64,000 nucleotides of DNA from Chthoniobacter flavus Ellin428 (GTDB taxonomy: Bacteria; Verrucomicrobiota; Verrucomicrobiia; Chthoniobacterales; Chthoniobacteraceae): positions 1 through 64,000 of the forward strand of contig NZ_ABVL01000010.1 of assembly GCF_000173075.1 (NCBI RefSeq). Reading direction: 5' to 3'. This document shows, in pieces, positions 35,807-45,349 of the stretch. Each line of letters starts with the position of its first letter. The first letter of the stretch is position 1. The position numbers and the translations under genes are program-made. Below the pieces are notes generated by a model. The model was not told where the DNA came from, ran no database searches, and saw nothing but the letters and a program-made list of their open reading frames with translations.

Positions 35807-38800
35807 ATGTCCGCACCCCGTTCGTCACAGTCCGCCCAGTCGCCACGCCAGAAGAAGCTGCTCGTTGCCAACCGTTCTGAAATAGCCATTCGCGTCTTTC
35901 GCGCGGCTACGGAACTCGGGTTGCGCACGGTGGCGGTGTATGCGCAGGAGGACCGTTTTTCCATGCACCGCTTCAAGGCGGACGAGGCGTATCTGGTAGG
36001 CGAGGGCAAGGGGCCGGTGGGGGCATATCTGGATATCGAAGGGATCGTGGCTATCGCCAAGGAGCACGGCGTGGATCTCATTCACCCGGGCTACGGTTTC
36101 CTTTCGGAGAATGCGAAATTTGCCCGGGCTTGCCGGGATGCGGGGATCGAATTTGTTGGACCGAAAGCGGAACTGCTCGAGCTCATGGGTGACAAGGTCG
36201 CGGCCCGGGCGCTGACGCAGAAGCTGAAGGTCCCGACGCTGCCCGGCACCGAAGACCCCGTGAGCGATCGCGGGGAGGCGCTGAAGATCGCGGCGCATAT
36301 CGGTTTCCCGTTGATCATCAAGGCGGCCTTCGGCGGCGGTGGACGCGGTATGCGCGTGGTGCACAAGGCGGGCGACCTGGATGCCTTGCTTGACGAAGCG
36401 CAGGGTGAAGCGGAGCGTGCCTTCGGCAATCCGGCAGTCTTTCTCGAAAAATACATTCCGCGCGCCAAGCACATCGAAGTGCAGGTGCTCGGCGATCGCC
36501 ACGGTAATGTGGTGCATCTGCACGAGCGCGATTGCTCGGTGCAACGCCGCCACCAGAAGGTGGTCGAGATCGCCCCGTCCATCGAACTCGACGACCGCGT
36601 GCGCCACGAGCTCTGCGACGCCGCGGCACGCATCGCCAAGGAGATCGGCTACGACAACGCGGGCACCATCGAATTCCTCTACGACCTCGACACGAAGGAC
36701 TGGTTCTTCATCGAGATGAATCCGCGGATTCAGGTCGAGCACACGGTCACTGAGCAGATCACCGGCATCGATCTCGTGCGCTCGCAGATTCTCATCGCCC
36801 AAGGGGCGAAGCTGCATGGTTCCGAGCTCGGGTTGCCGAAGCAGGACGCCATTCCGCGCATGGGCTTCGCGGTGCAGTGCCGTGTCACGACCGAGGACCC
36901 GGAGAACAAATTCACGCCGAACTACGGCAAAATCATCACCTTCCGTCCGGCGGAAGGCTTTGGCATCCGCCTCGATGCGGGCATGGGCGATGCCGGCGCG
37001 GTGATCACGCCGTTCTACGACTCGTTGCTGGTGAAGATCACCGCGACCGGGCAGACCTTCGAGATGGCGCTGGACCGCATGGATCGCGCGCTACGTGAGT
37101 TCCGCATCCGCGGGGTAAAGACGAACATCCCGTTCCTCGAGAACGTCATTCATTTCCCGATTTTCCGTGAGGGGCAGGCGACGACGACGATGATCGATAC
37201 GTCGCCGGAACTCTTCGAGTTCAAGCCGCGCCGCGATCGCGCGTCGAAGCTGCTGCAGTTCCTCGGCAACGTCATCGTCAACGGCAACCCGCACGCCAAG
37301 GGCTACAAGCCCACGGCGCCGATGGAGCCCGCGCCGCTGCCTTCATGGGATCGCAAGCAGGAACCGCCGAGCGGCACACGCCAGCTCCTGCTCGAAATGG
37401 GGGCGAAGAAATTTGCCGAGTGGACGCTGAAGCAGAAGCGCTTGCTCGTCACCGACACGACTTTCCGCGATGCCCACCAGTCGCTCATGGCCACGCGCGT
37501 GCGCAGCACCGACATGCTGGCCATTGCCGATGCCGTGGCGCGCCGCACGCCGAAGCTTTTCTCGCTCGAAATGTGGGGAGGCGCGACCTTCGACACCTCC
37601 ATGCGCTTCCTCAGCGAAGATCCGTGGCAGCGCCTGAAGTCGCTCCGCGAGCGCATCCCGAACATTCTTTTCCAGATGCTCCTGCGCGGGGCGAATGCGG
37701 TCGGCTATACGAGCTATCCGTCGAACGTGGTGGCCGGCTTCGTGAAGCATGCCGCGGCGTGTGGCATGGATATCTTCCGCGTGTTCGATTCGCTGAACGA
37801 TCTCTCGAACATGAAAGCCGCGATGGAAGCAGTGCAGGATACGCACGGCATTTGCGAAGCGGCAATCTGCTACACGGGCGACATTCTCGATCCGCAACGG
37901 TCGAAGTATTCGCTGAAGTACTATGTCGGCCTGGCGAAGCAGCTCGAAAAAATGGGCGCGCATTTCCTGTGCATCAAGGACATGGCCGGTCTGTGCCGGC
38001 CCTACGCCGCGAGCGCGCTGGTCAAGGCGCTGAAGGAAGAGATCGGCATTCCGGTGCACTTCCATACCCACGACACGAGCGGCATCAATGCGGCCTCCAT
38101 CCTGCGCGCATCGGATGCGGGTTGTGACGTGGTCGACCTCGCCATCGCGTCGATGAGCGGTTCGACTTCGCAGCCGAATCTCAACTCCGTGGTCGCCGCG
38201 CTGCAGAATACGCCACGCGACACCGGCTTGAATCTCGATACGCTCAATCAATTCAGCGACTACTGGGAGCAGGTCCGCGGCTTCTACGCGCCGTTCGACA
38301 CGGCGCCGAAATCGGGCAGCGCCGAGGTCTATCTGCATGAGATGCCCGGCGGTCAGTATACGAACCTGAAGGAACAGGCAGCGTCGATGGGCCTTGGCGG
38401 CCGCTGGCCGGAAATCGCACGCACTTACCGCGAGGTGAACGACCTCTTCGGCGACATCGTGAAAGTCACGCCGTCGAGCAAGGTCGTCGGCGACATGGCG
38501 CTCTTCCTTTTCACGCGGGGCATCAAGCCCGTGGATGTGGTGAACCTGCCGCCCGGCACGAGCTGGCCGGAGAGTGTCATCGATATGCTCAGCGGCGGCC
38601 TTGGCGAACCGATGAGTGGCTGGCCGCCCGCCCTGGTCAAGGCGGTGCTCGGCACGACGAAGCCGAAGCGCGCGAAACTCGCGCCGGTGAAACTCAAAGA
38701 AACCAAGGCGGAAGTGGCGGCGAAGACGAAGCGCGACCCGAGCGAGGACGATCTCTTCTCGCACCTCATGTATCCGAGCGTGTTTGCCGAGTTTGCGAAA

Positions 38801-39274
38801 TTCCAGCGCGAGTACGGCGACGTGAGCGCGTTGCCGACGCCGGCGTTTTTCTACGGCTTGAAGCCGGGCGAGGAAATCAGCGTCCCGATCGAGGAAGGCA
38901 AGGTGCTCTTCATCAAGTTGATCAACGTCGGTGCGCCGGACAAGGAAGGTCGTCGGGTGATCAGTTACGAGCTCAATGGTATGCCGCGCGAAGCTTCGGT
39001 GGCGGATAAATCCGTCGCGCCGAAGAGCAAGTCCCGCGTGAAGGCGGATGCCAATGATCCGCTGCAACTCGGCGCGCCGATTCCCGGCATGGTCACCGCG
39101 ATGAGCGCCACGCTTGGCGGCAAAGTGGCGAAGGGCGACAAGCTCGTGACGCTCGAGGCGATGAAGATGCAAACGACGATCTATGCTCCGGCCGATGGCG
39201 TGATCGCCGAGGTCGCGGTGGTCGTTGGCGATTCGCTCGAAGCGAGTGATCTCGTGCTCAAGCTACGCGCTTAG
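35807..39274 (+). CDS. pyc: Pyruvate carboxylase
   Basis: The 1155-aa biotin enzyme makes oxaloacetate from pyruvate, bicarbonate and ATP. Domains in order: biotin carboxylase (about 20-470; KLLVANRSEIAIRVFRA, GGGGRGMR, ERDCSVQRRHQKVVE); carboxyltransferase (about 540-820) with the metal-binding DTTFRDAHQS and HFHTHDTSG; the PC-specific allosteric/linker domain; and a C-terminal biotinyl domain with LEAMKMQT, the Lys of MKM being the biotin site. Length is normal for the single-chain enzyme. Start at ATG 35807 (MSAPRSS) is preferred; an ATG ten codons earlier is also in frame. All key motifs appear intact. Confidence 0.95.
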   Translation: MSAPRSSQSAQSPRQKKLLVANRSEIAIRVFRAATELGLRTVAVYAQEDRFSMHRFKADEAYLVGEGKGPVGAYLDIEGIVAIAKEHGVDLIHPGYGFLSENAKFARACRDAGIEFVGPKAELLELMGDKVAARALTQKLKVPTLPGTEDPVSDRGEALKIAAHIGFPLIIKAAFGGGGRGMRVVHKAGDLDALLDEAQGEAERAFGNPAVFLEKYIPRAKHIEVQVLGDRHGNVVHLHERDCSVQRRHQKVVEIAPSIELDDRVRHELCDAAARIAKEIGYDNAGTIEFLYDLDTKDWFFIEMNPRIQVEHTVTEQITGIDLVRSQILIAQGAKLHGSELGLPKQDAIPRMGFAVQCRVTTEDPENKFTPNYGKIITFRPAEGFGIRLDAGMGDAGAVITPFYDSLLVKITATGQTFEMALDRMDRALREFRIRGVKTNIPFLENVIHFPIFREGQATTTMIDTSPELFEFKPRRDRASKLLQFLGNVIVNGNPHAKGYKPTAPMEPAPLPSWDRKQEPPSGTRQLLLEMGAKKFAEWTLKQKRLLVTDTTFRDAHQSLMATRVRSTDMLAIADAVARRTPKLFSLEMWGGATFDTSMRFLSEDPWQRLKSLRERIPNILFQMLLRGANAVGYTSYPSNVVAGFVKHAAACGMDIFRVFDSLNDLSNMKAAMEAVQDTHGICEAAICYTGDILDPQRSKYSLKYYVGLAKQLEKMGAHFLCIKDMAGLCRPYAASALVKALKEEIGIPVHFHTHDTSGINAASILRASDAGCDVVDLAIASMSGSTSQPNLNSVVAALQNTPRDTGLNLDTLNQFSDYWEQVRGFYAPFDTAPKSGSAEVYLHEMPGGQYTNLKEQAASMGLGGRWPEIARTYREVNDLFGDIVKVTPSSKVVGDMALFLFTRGIKPVDVVNLPPGTSWPESVIDMLSGGLGEPMSGWPPALVKAVLGTTKPKRAKLAPVKLKETKAEVAAKTKRDPSEDDLFSHLMYPSVFAEFAKFQREYGDVSALPTPAFFYGLKPGEEISVPIEEGKVLFIKLINVGAPDKEGRRVISYELNGMPREASVADKSVAPKSKSRVKADANDPLQLGAPIPGMVTAMSATLGGKVAKGDKLVTLEAMKMQTTIYAPADGVIAEVAVVVGDSLEASDLVLKLRA

Positions 39275-39321
39275 GACATTCATCGAGGACGTTCGCCCCG
39301 TTGCGACTCTTGTCGGACTCT

Positions 39322-39415
39322 TGGTGTGGTGAATGTGTTATATAAGTTACATTGATTGAAATTTTTATAAGCGGTTTTTCATATCTGAATGTCTTTTATA
39401 ACATTCTCGAGACGT
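39322..39415. other. AT-rich island upstream of hybrid kinase
   Basis: Within the 233-bp gap 39275-39507, this ~90-bp stretch is strikingly AT-rich compared with the rest of the window (for example TTATATAAGTTACATTGATT and AAATTTTTATAAGC). It probably holds the kinase promoter, but I cannot fix -35/-10 boxes. No gene is seen. Confidence 0.5.
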
Positions 39416-39507
39416 TCCGTTTGCGCCTGTAGTCGACACTTTTACATGTAAGCCGTTCCACGCAACGCTTGCCTTGAAACCAAGGTCGGGCAATATGCCG
39501 CGCGCCG

Positions 39508-42342
39508 ATGCAGCTCCCCACGGAAACACCTCCCATGAGCGGCAAGCTCAAGCTTCCCGAATATTTTTTCCAGTTGCTCGTCGAGGCCAGCGCGGATGCA
39601 TTGTTGGTTGTGGATGAGCAAGGCGCGATCGTTTTTGCCAATGCGCAGGCGGGGCGGGTTTTTGGTTATCGGCCGGATGATTTGTTGCACAAGCCGATCC
39701 AGCTTTTGATTCCGGACAATCTCCACGCGCAACACGCGCGGCATCAGGAACATTCCGCGAAAAACTCGCGTGCCCGCCATGGGGGAGGCGAACTGGATCT
39801 GCGCGGGCGACGCAGCGACGGCAGCGAGTTTGTGATGGATGTGGGCCTCAGTCCGCTGGAAACCCACCGCGGCAGCCTCGTGATCGTCTCGGTGCGGGAT
39901 CTCAGCGAACAGAAGCGGGTCGAACGCCGCGAGCGCGACCGTTTGCGCGTCCTGGAACTGCTGAATTCAGGGGCGCCCTTACAGGAGATTCTGGAGTTCA
40001 CCGTCCGCGCCGTGGAGGCGGAAATTCCAGGCGCGATTTGCTCGATCCTCTTGCTCGATGATAGCGGGAAACGTCTGGTGCACGGAGCCGCTCCGAATTT
40101 GCCGGAATTCTTCAATGACGCCGTGCATGGTGTGGAGATCGGCGACGGCGTGGGCTCCTGCGGTACGGCGGCCTATCTGGGGAAATTGACCATCGTCGAG
40201 GATATCCACACGCATCCGTTTTGGGCGAAATATGTCGACCTCGCAAAAAAGGCGAAAGTCCGGGCGTGCTGGTCGCAGCCGGTGTTTTCTTCGGACAAAA
40301 AAGTGCTGGGCACGTTTGCCATCTATCATCGAGAACCGAGTGCTCCGGAGGCCCGGGATATCGAGGCGATCGAGGCAGCCGCGAGTTATGTGAGTCTCGC
40401 CATCACGCGCAAGCGCAGCGAAGAAGAGCTGCAGGCCAGTGAAGCGCGGTTGCACGCCATCATTCACAATACGCCCAACGTGGCGGTCGAACTCTACGAC
40501 ATGGCGGGCCGGGTGCGCTTTTGGAATGAAGCGGCCACGCGCATGTTCGGCTGGGAGATCGACGAAGCGATCGGCAAAACGCTCGATCAACTCATCCACA
40601 CGCCCGAGGAGGCGGAATCGTTTCTCCAGCTTCTGCGGGAGCTTTCCGGCACCGGTAAATCACTCGGCCCGCTGGAGTATCATTTCCGCCGCCGCGACGG
40701 CAGCGAAGGCTGGAGCATTTCCACGATCTTCGAGATTCCCGGTTTCGGCGGGGTGCCGATGTTCGTTTGCATGGACGTGGACATCACCGAGCGCAAGCAG
40801 GCCGAGAATGCCATGCGGCAGAGCGAGGAGCGTTTTCGCCAGGTGGTGGAGAATATCCAGGAAGTCTTTTGGATGCTCGATGCGAAGGATGGGCGGCTGC
40901 TCTACATCAGCCCGGGGTATGAAAAAATTTGGGGGCGATCCAGCGAGGCGTTGTATCGCTCGCCGGCCGCCTGGTTCGACGCGATTCATTCCGACGACCG
41001 GGAGCGGGTGCCGAATCGCTCGACGCTGAATCACGGCGCGGACCAGTACGACGAGGAGTATCGCATCATTCGGCCCGATGGCTCGGTGCGCTGGATTCAC
41101 GACCGCGCTTTTCCGATCCGTGACAATCAAGGACACGTCTATCGTGTCGCGGGCGTGGCCGAAGACATCACGGAACGTCGGCAGATCGAGGAACGCTTGC
41201 GCCAGTCGCAGAAGATGGAAGCAATCGGCCAGCTCGCCGGCGGTGTGGCGCACGATTTCAATAACATCCTCGCCGCGGTGATGATGGAAGTGGAGCTTGC
41301 GGCCACCGCGAAGGACGTGCCCGCCGATACCCGCGAAGGATTACAGGTGATCGGCGCCGCTGCCGACAAAGCCGCGGCGCTCACCCGGCAACTCCTCCTC
41401 TTCAGCCGCCGCCAGGTGATGCAGCCGCGCCGCGTGGATGTCAATGGCATCGTCACCACGCTCGCGAAAATGCTGCAACGCATCCTGGGCGAGGACGTGA
41501 AGGTGCAGTTGCATTTGCACCCGAGCGCGCTGGTCGTGCACGCCGATCCGGGCATGCTCGATCAGGTCATCATGAATCTGGCCGTGAACGCGCGCGACGC
41601 GATGCCGGCGGGTGGCCGCCTAGTGATCGAGACTTCCGAGCGGCACATCACCGAGGATGAGTTGCGGGCGAGTCCGGATGCTTCCTCAGGGATGCATGTG
41701 GTCCTGGCGGTGAGCGATACCGGCATGGGCATGACCGAGGACGTGAAGGCGCATTTGTTCGAGCCGTTCTTCACCACGAAGCAGCCGGGCAAGGGGACGG
41801 GTCTCGGCCTGGCGACGATTTTTGGTATTGTGAAGCAGCACCGTGGCTGGATTCGCGTTTATAGCGAAATCGGGCAGGGGACGACGTTTCGCATTTTCCT
41901 TCCAGCGTGTGAGGCGGGACACGAATTGCCTTCGGAAGCGGCGGCGGCGGCGCGCCCGCGTGGTGGCCACGAAACGATTCTCCTCGTGGAGGACGAAGCG
42001 TCGGTGCGGGAAGTGTCAAAACGCATGCTCGAGCGGCATGGATACAAGGTGCTCGAGGCGGTGAGCGGCACCGAGGCCCTGCGAGTGTGGGGCGAGCACG
42101 GCGACAAGATCCAGCTGGTCTTCACCGATATCGTGATGCCCGGCGGCATCGGCGGCCGCGAGCTGGCGGACCAATTGCGGATGATTCAGCCGAATCTCAA
42201 GATCGTCTTCACCAGCGGCTACAGCTCCGAACTGGCCGGTGGGGCGATCCGTTTGCAGGAGGGGATCAACTTTGTGCAGAAGCCGAGCTCGCTGAACGAG
42301 GTGCTCGACACGATCCGCAAGTGTCTGGACGAGCCGTTTTGA
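39508..42342 (+). CDS. Hybrid sensor histidine kinase (PAS-GAF-PAS-PAS-HisKA-HATPase-REC)
   Basis: The 944-aa soluble kinase has a PAS domain (~15-135), a GAF domain (~150-310; GVGSCGTAAYLGKLTIVEDI), two more PAS domains (~320-440 and ~445-565, each closing DITERK or DITERR), a HisKA domain with GGVAHDFNNIL whose His is the phosphosite near 580, an ATPase domain (NLAVNARDAMP, DTGMGMTEDV, GTGLGLATIFGIV) and a C-terminal receiver (LVEDEASV, phospho-acceptor Asp in VFTDIVMPGG near 873). No membrane helix, so it senses cytoplasmic signals. It is an orphan with no response regulator beside it. ATG 39535 is an alternative start. Confidence 0.9.
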   Translation: MQLPTETPPMSGKLKLPEYFFQLLVEASADALLVVDEQGAIVFANAQAGRVFGYRPDDLLHKPIQLLIPDNLHAQHARHQEHSAKNSRARHGGGELDLRGRRSDGSEFVMDVGLSPLETHRGSLVIVSVRDLSEQKRVERRERDRLRVLELLNSGAPLQEILEFTVRAVEAEIPGAICSILLLDDSGKRLVHGAAPNLPEFFNDAVHGVEIGDGVGSCGTAAYLGKLTIVEDIHTHPFWAKYVDLAKKAKVRACWSQPVFSSDKKVLGTFAIYHREPSAPEARDIEAIEAAASYVSLAITRKRSEEELQASEARLHAIIHNTPNVAVELYDMAGRVRFWNEAATRMFGWEIDEAIGKTLDQLIHTPEEAESFLQLLRELSGTGKSLGPLEYHFRRRDGSEGWSISTIFEIPGFGGVPMFVCMDVDITERKQAENAMRQSEERFRQVVENIQEVFWMLDAKDGRLLYISPGYEKIWGRSSEALYRSPAAWFDAIHSDDRERVPNRSTLNHGADQYDEEYRIIRPDGSVRWIHDRAFPIRDNQGHVYRVAGVAEDITERRQIEERLRQSQKMEAIGQLAGGVAHDFNNILAAVMMEVELAATAKDVPADTREGLQVIGAAADKAAALTRQLLLFSRRQVMQPRRVDVNGIVTTLAKMLQRILGEDVKVQLHLHPSALVVHADPGMLDQVIMNLAVNARDAMPAGGRLVIETSERHITEDELRASPDASSGMHVVLAVSDTGMGMTEDVKAHLFEPFFTTKQPGKGTGLGLATIFGIVKQHRGWIRVYSEIGQGTTFRIFLPACEAGHELPSEAAAAARPRGGHETILLVEDEASVREVSKRMLERHGYKVLEAVSGTEALRVWGEHGDKIQLVFTDIVMPGGIGGRELADQLRMIQPNLKIVFTSGYSSELAGGAIRLQEGINFVQKPSSLNEVLDTIRKCLDEPF

Positions 42343-42370
42343 GGATTTGAGAGGAGGGCGGGTTTCTAGG

Positions 42371-42474
42371 GCTCCTATTCTTCCTATAGTTCCTATTCCT
42401 CCTATTCACGGAGGAGGCCCGCCTGAGCGCTAGGACCAATAGGAGATATAGGAAGAATAGGAGTAATGGGAATG
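42371..42474. repeat. ATAGGA/TCCTAT short-period inverted pair (copy 2)
   Basis: The left arm (42371-42408) is made of 9-bp units such as TCCTATTCT, TCCTATAGT and TCCTATTCC; the right arm (42431-42474) is complementary, with ATAGGAGATATAGGAAGAAT. It lies 29 bp after the kinase stop, in a region between convergent genes. Confidence 0.85.
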
Positions 42475-42519
42475 AACCGCTGCCCTCCTATCTGGCGAGG
42501 TAGCACCCCTCCACACTTC

Positions 42520-42602
42520 TTCTCTGCGCCTCTGCGGCCTCTGCGTTTAAAAATTTCTTTGGTTGCGGCTTCGCCGCGCACCTCACTCTGCGTTTAAAAT
42601 TT
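42520..42602. repeat. CTCTGCG-type repeat
   Basis: TTCTCTGCGCCTCTGCGG continues into CCTCTGCGTTTAAAAATT, a 9-bp periodic CTCTGCGNC array (42520-42556). A shorter version, ACTCTGCGTTTAAAATTTG, follows at 42584-42602. With copy 2 of the TCCTAT repeat and the hairpin at 42669 this accounts for most of the 389-bp gap 42343-42731; no gene is seen there. Confidence 0.7.
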
Positions 42603-42668
42603 GTTTAGTCGCCGCTCCGCGCGGGTGCGCTCTCCGCGAATCGGGAACCTTTATGCCTAAAAATGCGA

Positions 42669-42696
42669 GGCGCCCGGGTCCGAAGACCCGAGCGCC
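42669..42696 (-). terminator. Hairpin terminator of transglutaminase-like gene
   Basis: On the minus strand, GGCGCTCGGGTC and GACCCGGGCGCC pair around a TTCG loop, about 36 bp after the stop codon, and are followed within a few bases by ATTTTT. A tetraloop stem with a T-run fits a Rho-independent terminator. Confidence 0.7.
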
Positions 42697-42731
42697 AGGC
42701 AGCCCATGAAAAAGTAAGAGCTTCTGTCAGC

Positions 42732-43304
42732 TCAGTTGGAAGCGATGTGGCCCTTGGCCTTGCCTGCGACGTCGACAGTCATGTCGGCCTTGTCGGTGTG
42801 GCGGAAGGCGGTGTCGCGGCTGTAGGAGTAAAGGGGGACGTATTCATTGGCACCGACCTTGTCGGCAGCGACCGGCTTGCTGAGCATCGTGCAGTCCAGG
42901 ATCCACCACTTGCCTTCGTGCTGCCACATCACCCACGCGTGGCTCAGCTTGGCGCCACGGGTCATCTTGCCGATCACGAAGCGGGCGCTCGGGTCTTGAA
43001 TCTGATCCATCAGCCAGAGGGCCTTGTCTTTGCAGTCACCCGTGTGGCGGGCGGCGGTCTCCTGCGGCATGGCCGGGAGATAAGGCTCGGTGTGAGCGTA
43101 GTGGAAGGCGCGGCCTTCGCGCATCGCCGCCTGAACCTTGTCCATGCTGGCGGCTTCACCGTGCATGCTGCTGAGGACTTCCTTCACCGGGACCATGTAG
43201 CGGTCGTAGGGAGTGTGCTCCGTGGAGGTTCCGAGATCGACCGCCGCGCTAACGACGAGTTTGGTGAGGAGGAAGAGGGCTGCTGTAAGGAGTGCTTTTT
43301 TCAT
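42732..43304 (-). CDS. Secreted transglutaminase-like cysteine protein
   Basis: The 190-aa protein has a signal peptide (MKKALLTAALFLLTKLVVSA) and a compact domain with a Cys-His-Asp arrangement typical of bacterial transglutaminase-like peptidases: GDCKDKALWLMDQI (Cys), LSHAWVMWQHEGKWW (His) and ILDCTM (Asp). Such proteins are usually proteases or amide-bond enzymes in the periplasm; substrate unknown. The start at 43304 is chosen for the signal peptide. It is isolated by repeats on both sides. Confidence 0.75.
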   Translation of the reverse strand: MKKALLTAALFLLTKLVVSAAVDLGTSTEHTPYDRYMVPVKEVLSSMHGEAASMDKVQAAMREGRAFHYAHTEPYLPAMPQETAARHTGDCKDKALWLMDQIQDPSARFVIGKMTRGAKLSHAWVMWQHEGKWWILDCTMLSKPVAADKVGANEYVPLYSYSRDTAFRHTDKADMTVDVAGKAKGHIASN

Positions 43305-44121
43305 ATCAAGTGGGCTTTTGATAATTGTGAGAAACATTATAGCTGCCATCATGCCAACCCATGCCCGGTCGCTATAATTTTTAGAAAAAAGACCCGGTTT
43401 ACTCTGGAAAATTGTTTTGCGATGGGTTCGCAACCTTGGGGCGAAGGCCTGCGCGGAACGCCCCTTGTCCCAGCCATTTCAAATGCGAGAACGAGCCCCT
43501 TAAAATCGGCCCCGGGAAGCGCTCAAGAGTGAGAAAACGGGCGCTGATTCGCTCCGTGTAACCACGAATCAACAGAGGTTATTATACGTAACAAAAACGC
43601 GGGTAGATGGTTACGTTAATAAGAGCGATCGCGAGGTGGCTGTGGTTCCCGAATGGAAGGTAAAAGCAGAAAAGAGAACCGGAGGGGCTCCGATAGACCC
43701 GAATGCCGCAAAATGCCGGGGGGAACACGATTCTAGAACTTATAGATCAAGGCGGGCATGGCTCCGAAATTGAGAATTGGAGGACGGCGCGTTCTGGGGA
43801 GCGCACCCATCCGGGCCGTCCCGAGCGCTCGTTTCGCCTGCCCTGAGCGAAGCCGAAGGGCGTCTCGCTGAAACGAACTTCCCTCCGTGCGCCGGTAGTG
43901 ACAATAGTCAAAAGTCCTCGAAAAGTTCGCGAAGGCGAGACGCGCGAGACGCCTTCGCCAGCATCCGGGACGGGATGCGCTCCCCCAGAGCTTCCCTGCC
44001 GCGCGTCCCATTCGAAAAGAACGGCCCACGGCGACCTCTTGAGGGGTGCGTGCGTTTTCTCTGTAATCCGGCATTGCCAAGCCGCGCTGCGCACTTTTGA
44101 ATCCCCCCCTCCTTTTCCCTG
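43305..44121. other. 817-bp gene-free region with hairpins
   Basis: No supported gene. It contains an inverted repeat TTATTATACGTAAC/GTTACGTTAATAA (43579-43622), a palindrome GCGAAGGCG...CGCCTTCGC (43929-43958) and a larger inverted pair with arms near 43782-43815 and 43963-44008 that share TCTGGGGGAGCGCATCC-like sequence. Inside is CCCTGAGCGAAGCCGAAGGGCG, similar to a motif at 52240. The promoter of the phosphatase gene should be at the right end. Confidence 0.65.
43579..43622. repeat. AT-rich inverted repeat
   Basis: TTATTATACGTAAC and GTTACGTTAATAA can pair over about 13 bp (one bulge) around a 17-bp loop. It is AT-rich in a GC-rich neighbourhood and near no gene end. It may be an operator or cruciform; function unknown. 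Confidence 0.55.
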
Positions 44122-45333
44122 ATGAAGCTTCGGAATCAATTGCTCGCGCTCTGCTGTTTGCTGGTTTTCGCGGCTTTTGGCTTCCTCTATGTCAGAAACT
44201 GGGTCGCGCCCAAGACCTTCGGTATCATCCTCTTTGTAAGTGATGGCATGGTAGCCAGGCAGATCACCGCTGCGCGCCTCTATGAAGGAGGTGCGGACCA
44301 CCGGTTGACCCTCGAATCCTTTCCCAATCTCGCGCTGCTGAGAAACCCCGCCCGGGATTTCGCGGTGCCCGATGCCGCAGCCGCCGCCACCGCGCTCGCC
44401 ACAGGGACGCGCGTGGGCCATCGCCAGCTCGCCGTCGATGCGGCCGGCAAGCCGATCGCTTCTCTCCTGGAGCTCGCCCGTCAGCAGGGCCGTGCGGTGG
44501 GGCTCATCACCATGGATTCACCGCTGGCGCCCACGCCGGCCGCTTTCTACGCGCACCTGCCGGACGCCCGCGATAGTGCGCAAGTGCTGCAACAATTTCT
44601 CGATCGGGGAAATCTCGATGTGCTGATGTGCGGTGGGGCGGGAGAGTTTCTGCCGGCGGCGAAAGGTGGTCATCGCAAGGACGGCCGCGATATTCTTTCG
44701 GAGTTGCAGACCAAGGGTTGGGAAATGGTGCGGACCAAGGCGGAATTGGAAAATTCGGCGTCGTATCAGAGCGGTCCCTTCGCCGGTTTTTTCAGCGACG
44801 GTGCGCTGGCTTTCAGCAATCAATTTGAATCCGGCAGCCAGCAGCCTTCCCTCGCGGATATGGTGCGGCGCTCGATCGAATTCCTGCAAACGCACGGCAA
44901 GGGTTACGTGCTCGTGGTGGATGCGAGCCTCGCGACGGTCGCGGCGGAACGCAACGAAGGCGAACGCCTCATCTCCGAGACGCTGGCTCTCGATCACGCT
45001 ATCGCCACGGCGATGAAATACGCGGGCGACAAATCGCTGATCCTGTCTGTGGGCAAGCACGCGGTCGGCGGTTTCAGTCTGAACGGCTATCCCTTTGTGC
45101 AGGATCACGGCGTGGGGTTGCTCGGGGTGAATGCCGCTGGGCAGCCGGCGATTACCTGGGCTACGGGGCCGAATGGTCCCAGCGGGAAGACCGAACCTTC
45201 GGCATTTCAGACACCGTCCGCGCTCAACACGGCGGAAGACGTGATGGCCGTGGGGCAGGGGGCGGGCTCGGAGAGATTGCGCGGGTTTCTCGACAACACC
45301 GAGATCTTCAAAATCCTGAAGGACGCGCTGTAG
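44122..45333 (+). CDS. Alkaline phosphatase-family protein, probably inactive
   Basis: The 403-aa protein has an N-terminal signal or anchor (LLALCCLLVFAAFGFLYV) and the overall alkaline phosphatase fold: FVSDGM (first metal Asp), then PDAAAAATALATGTR. In active family members the latter motif is DSAAxATA, with Ser as the phosphorylated nucleophile; here it is Ala. Later metal-binding motifs are also lost: the usual DHxxH segment reads VVDASLATVAAE and the TADH motif reads LSVGKHAVGG. So the fold seems kept and catalysis lost, if the family assignment is right. No frameshift is visible. It is a single gene between repeat regions. Confidence 0.75.
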   Translation: MKLRNQLLALCCLLVFAAFGFLYVRNWVAPKTFGIILFVSDGMVARQITAARLYEGGADHRLTLESFPNLALLRNPARDFAVPDAAAAATALATGTRVGHRQLAVDAAGKPIASLLELARQQGRAVGLITMDSPLAPTPAAFYAHLPDARDSAQVLQQFLDRGNLDVLMCGGAGEFLPAAKGGHRKDGRDILSELQTKGWEMVRTKAELENSASYQSGPFAGFFSDGALAFSNQFESGSQQPSLADMVRRSIEFLQTHGKGYVLVVDASLATVAAERNEGERLISETLALDHAIATAMKYAGDKSLILSVGKHAVGGFSLNGYPFVQDHGVGLLGVNAAGQPAITWATGPNGPSGKTEPSAFQTPSALNTAEDVMAVGQGAGSERLRGFLDNTEIFKILKDAL

Positions 45334-45349
45334 GCGCTCCGGAGGATCC

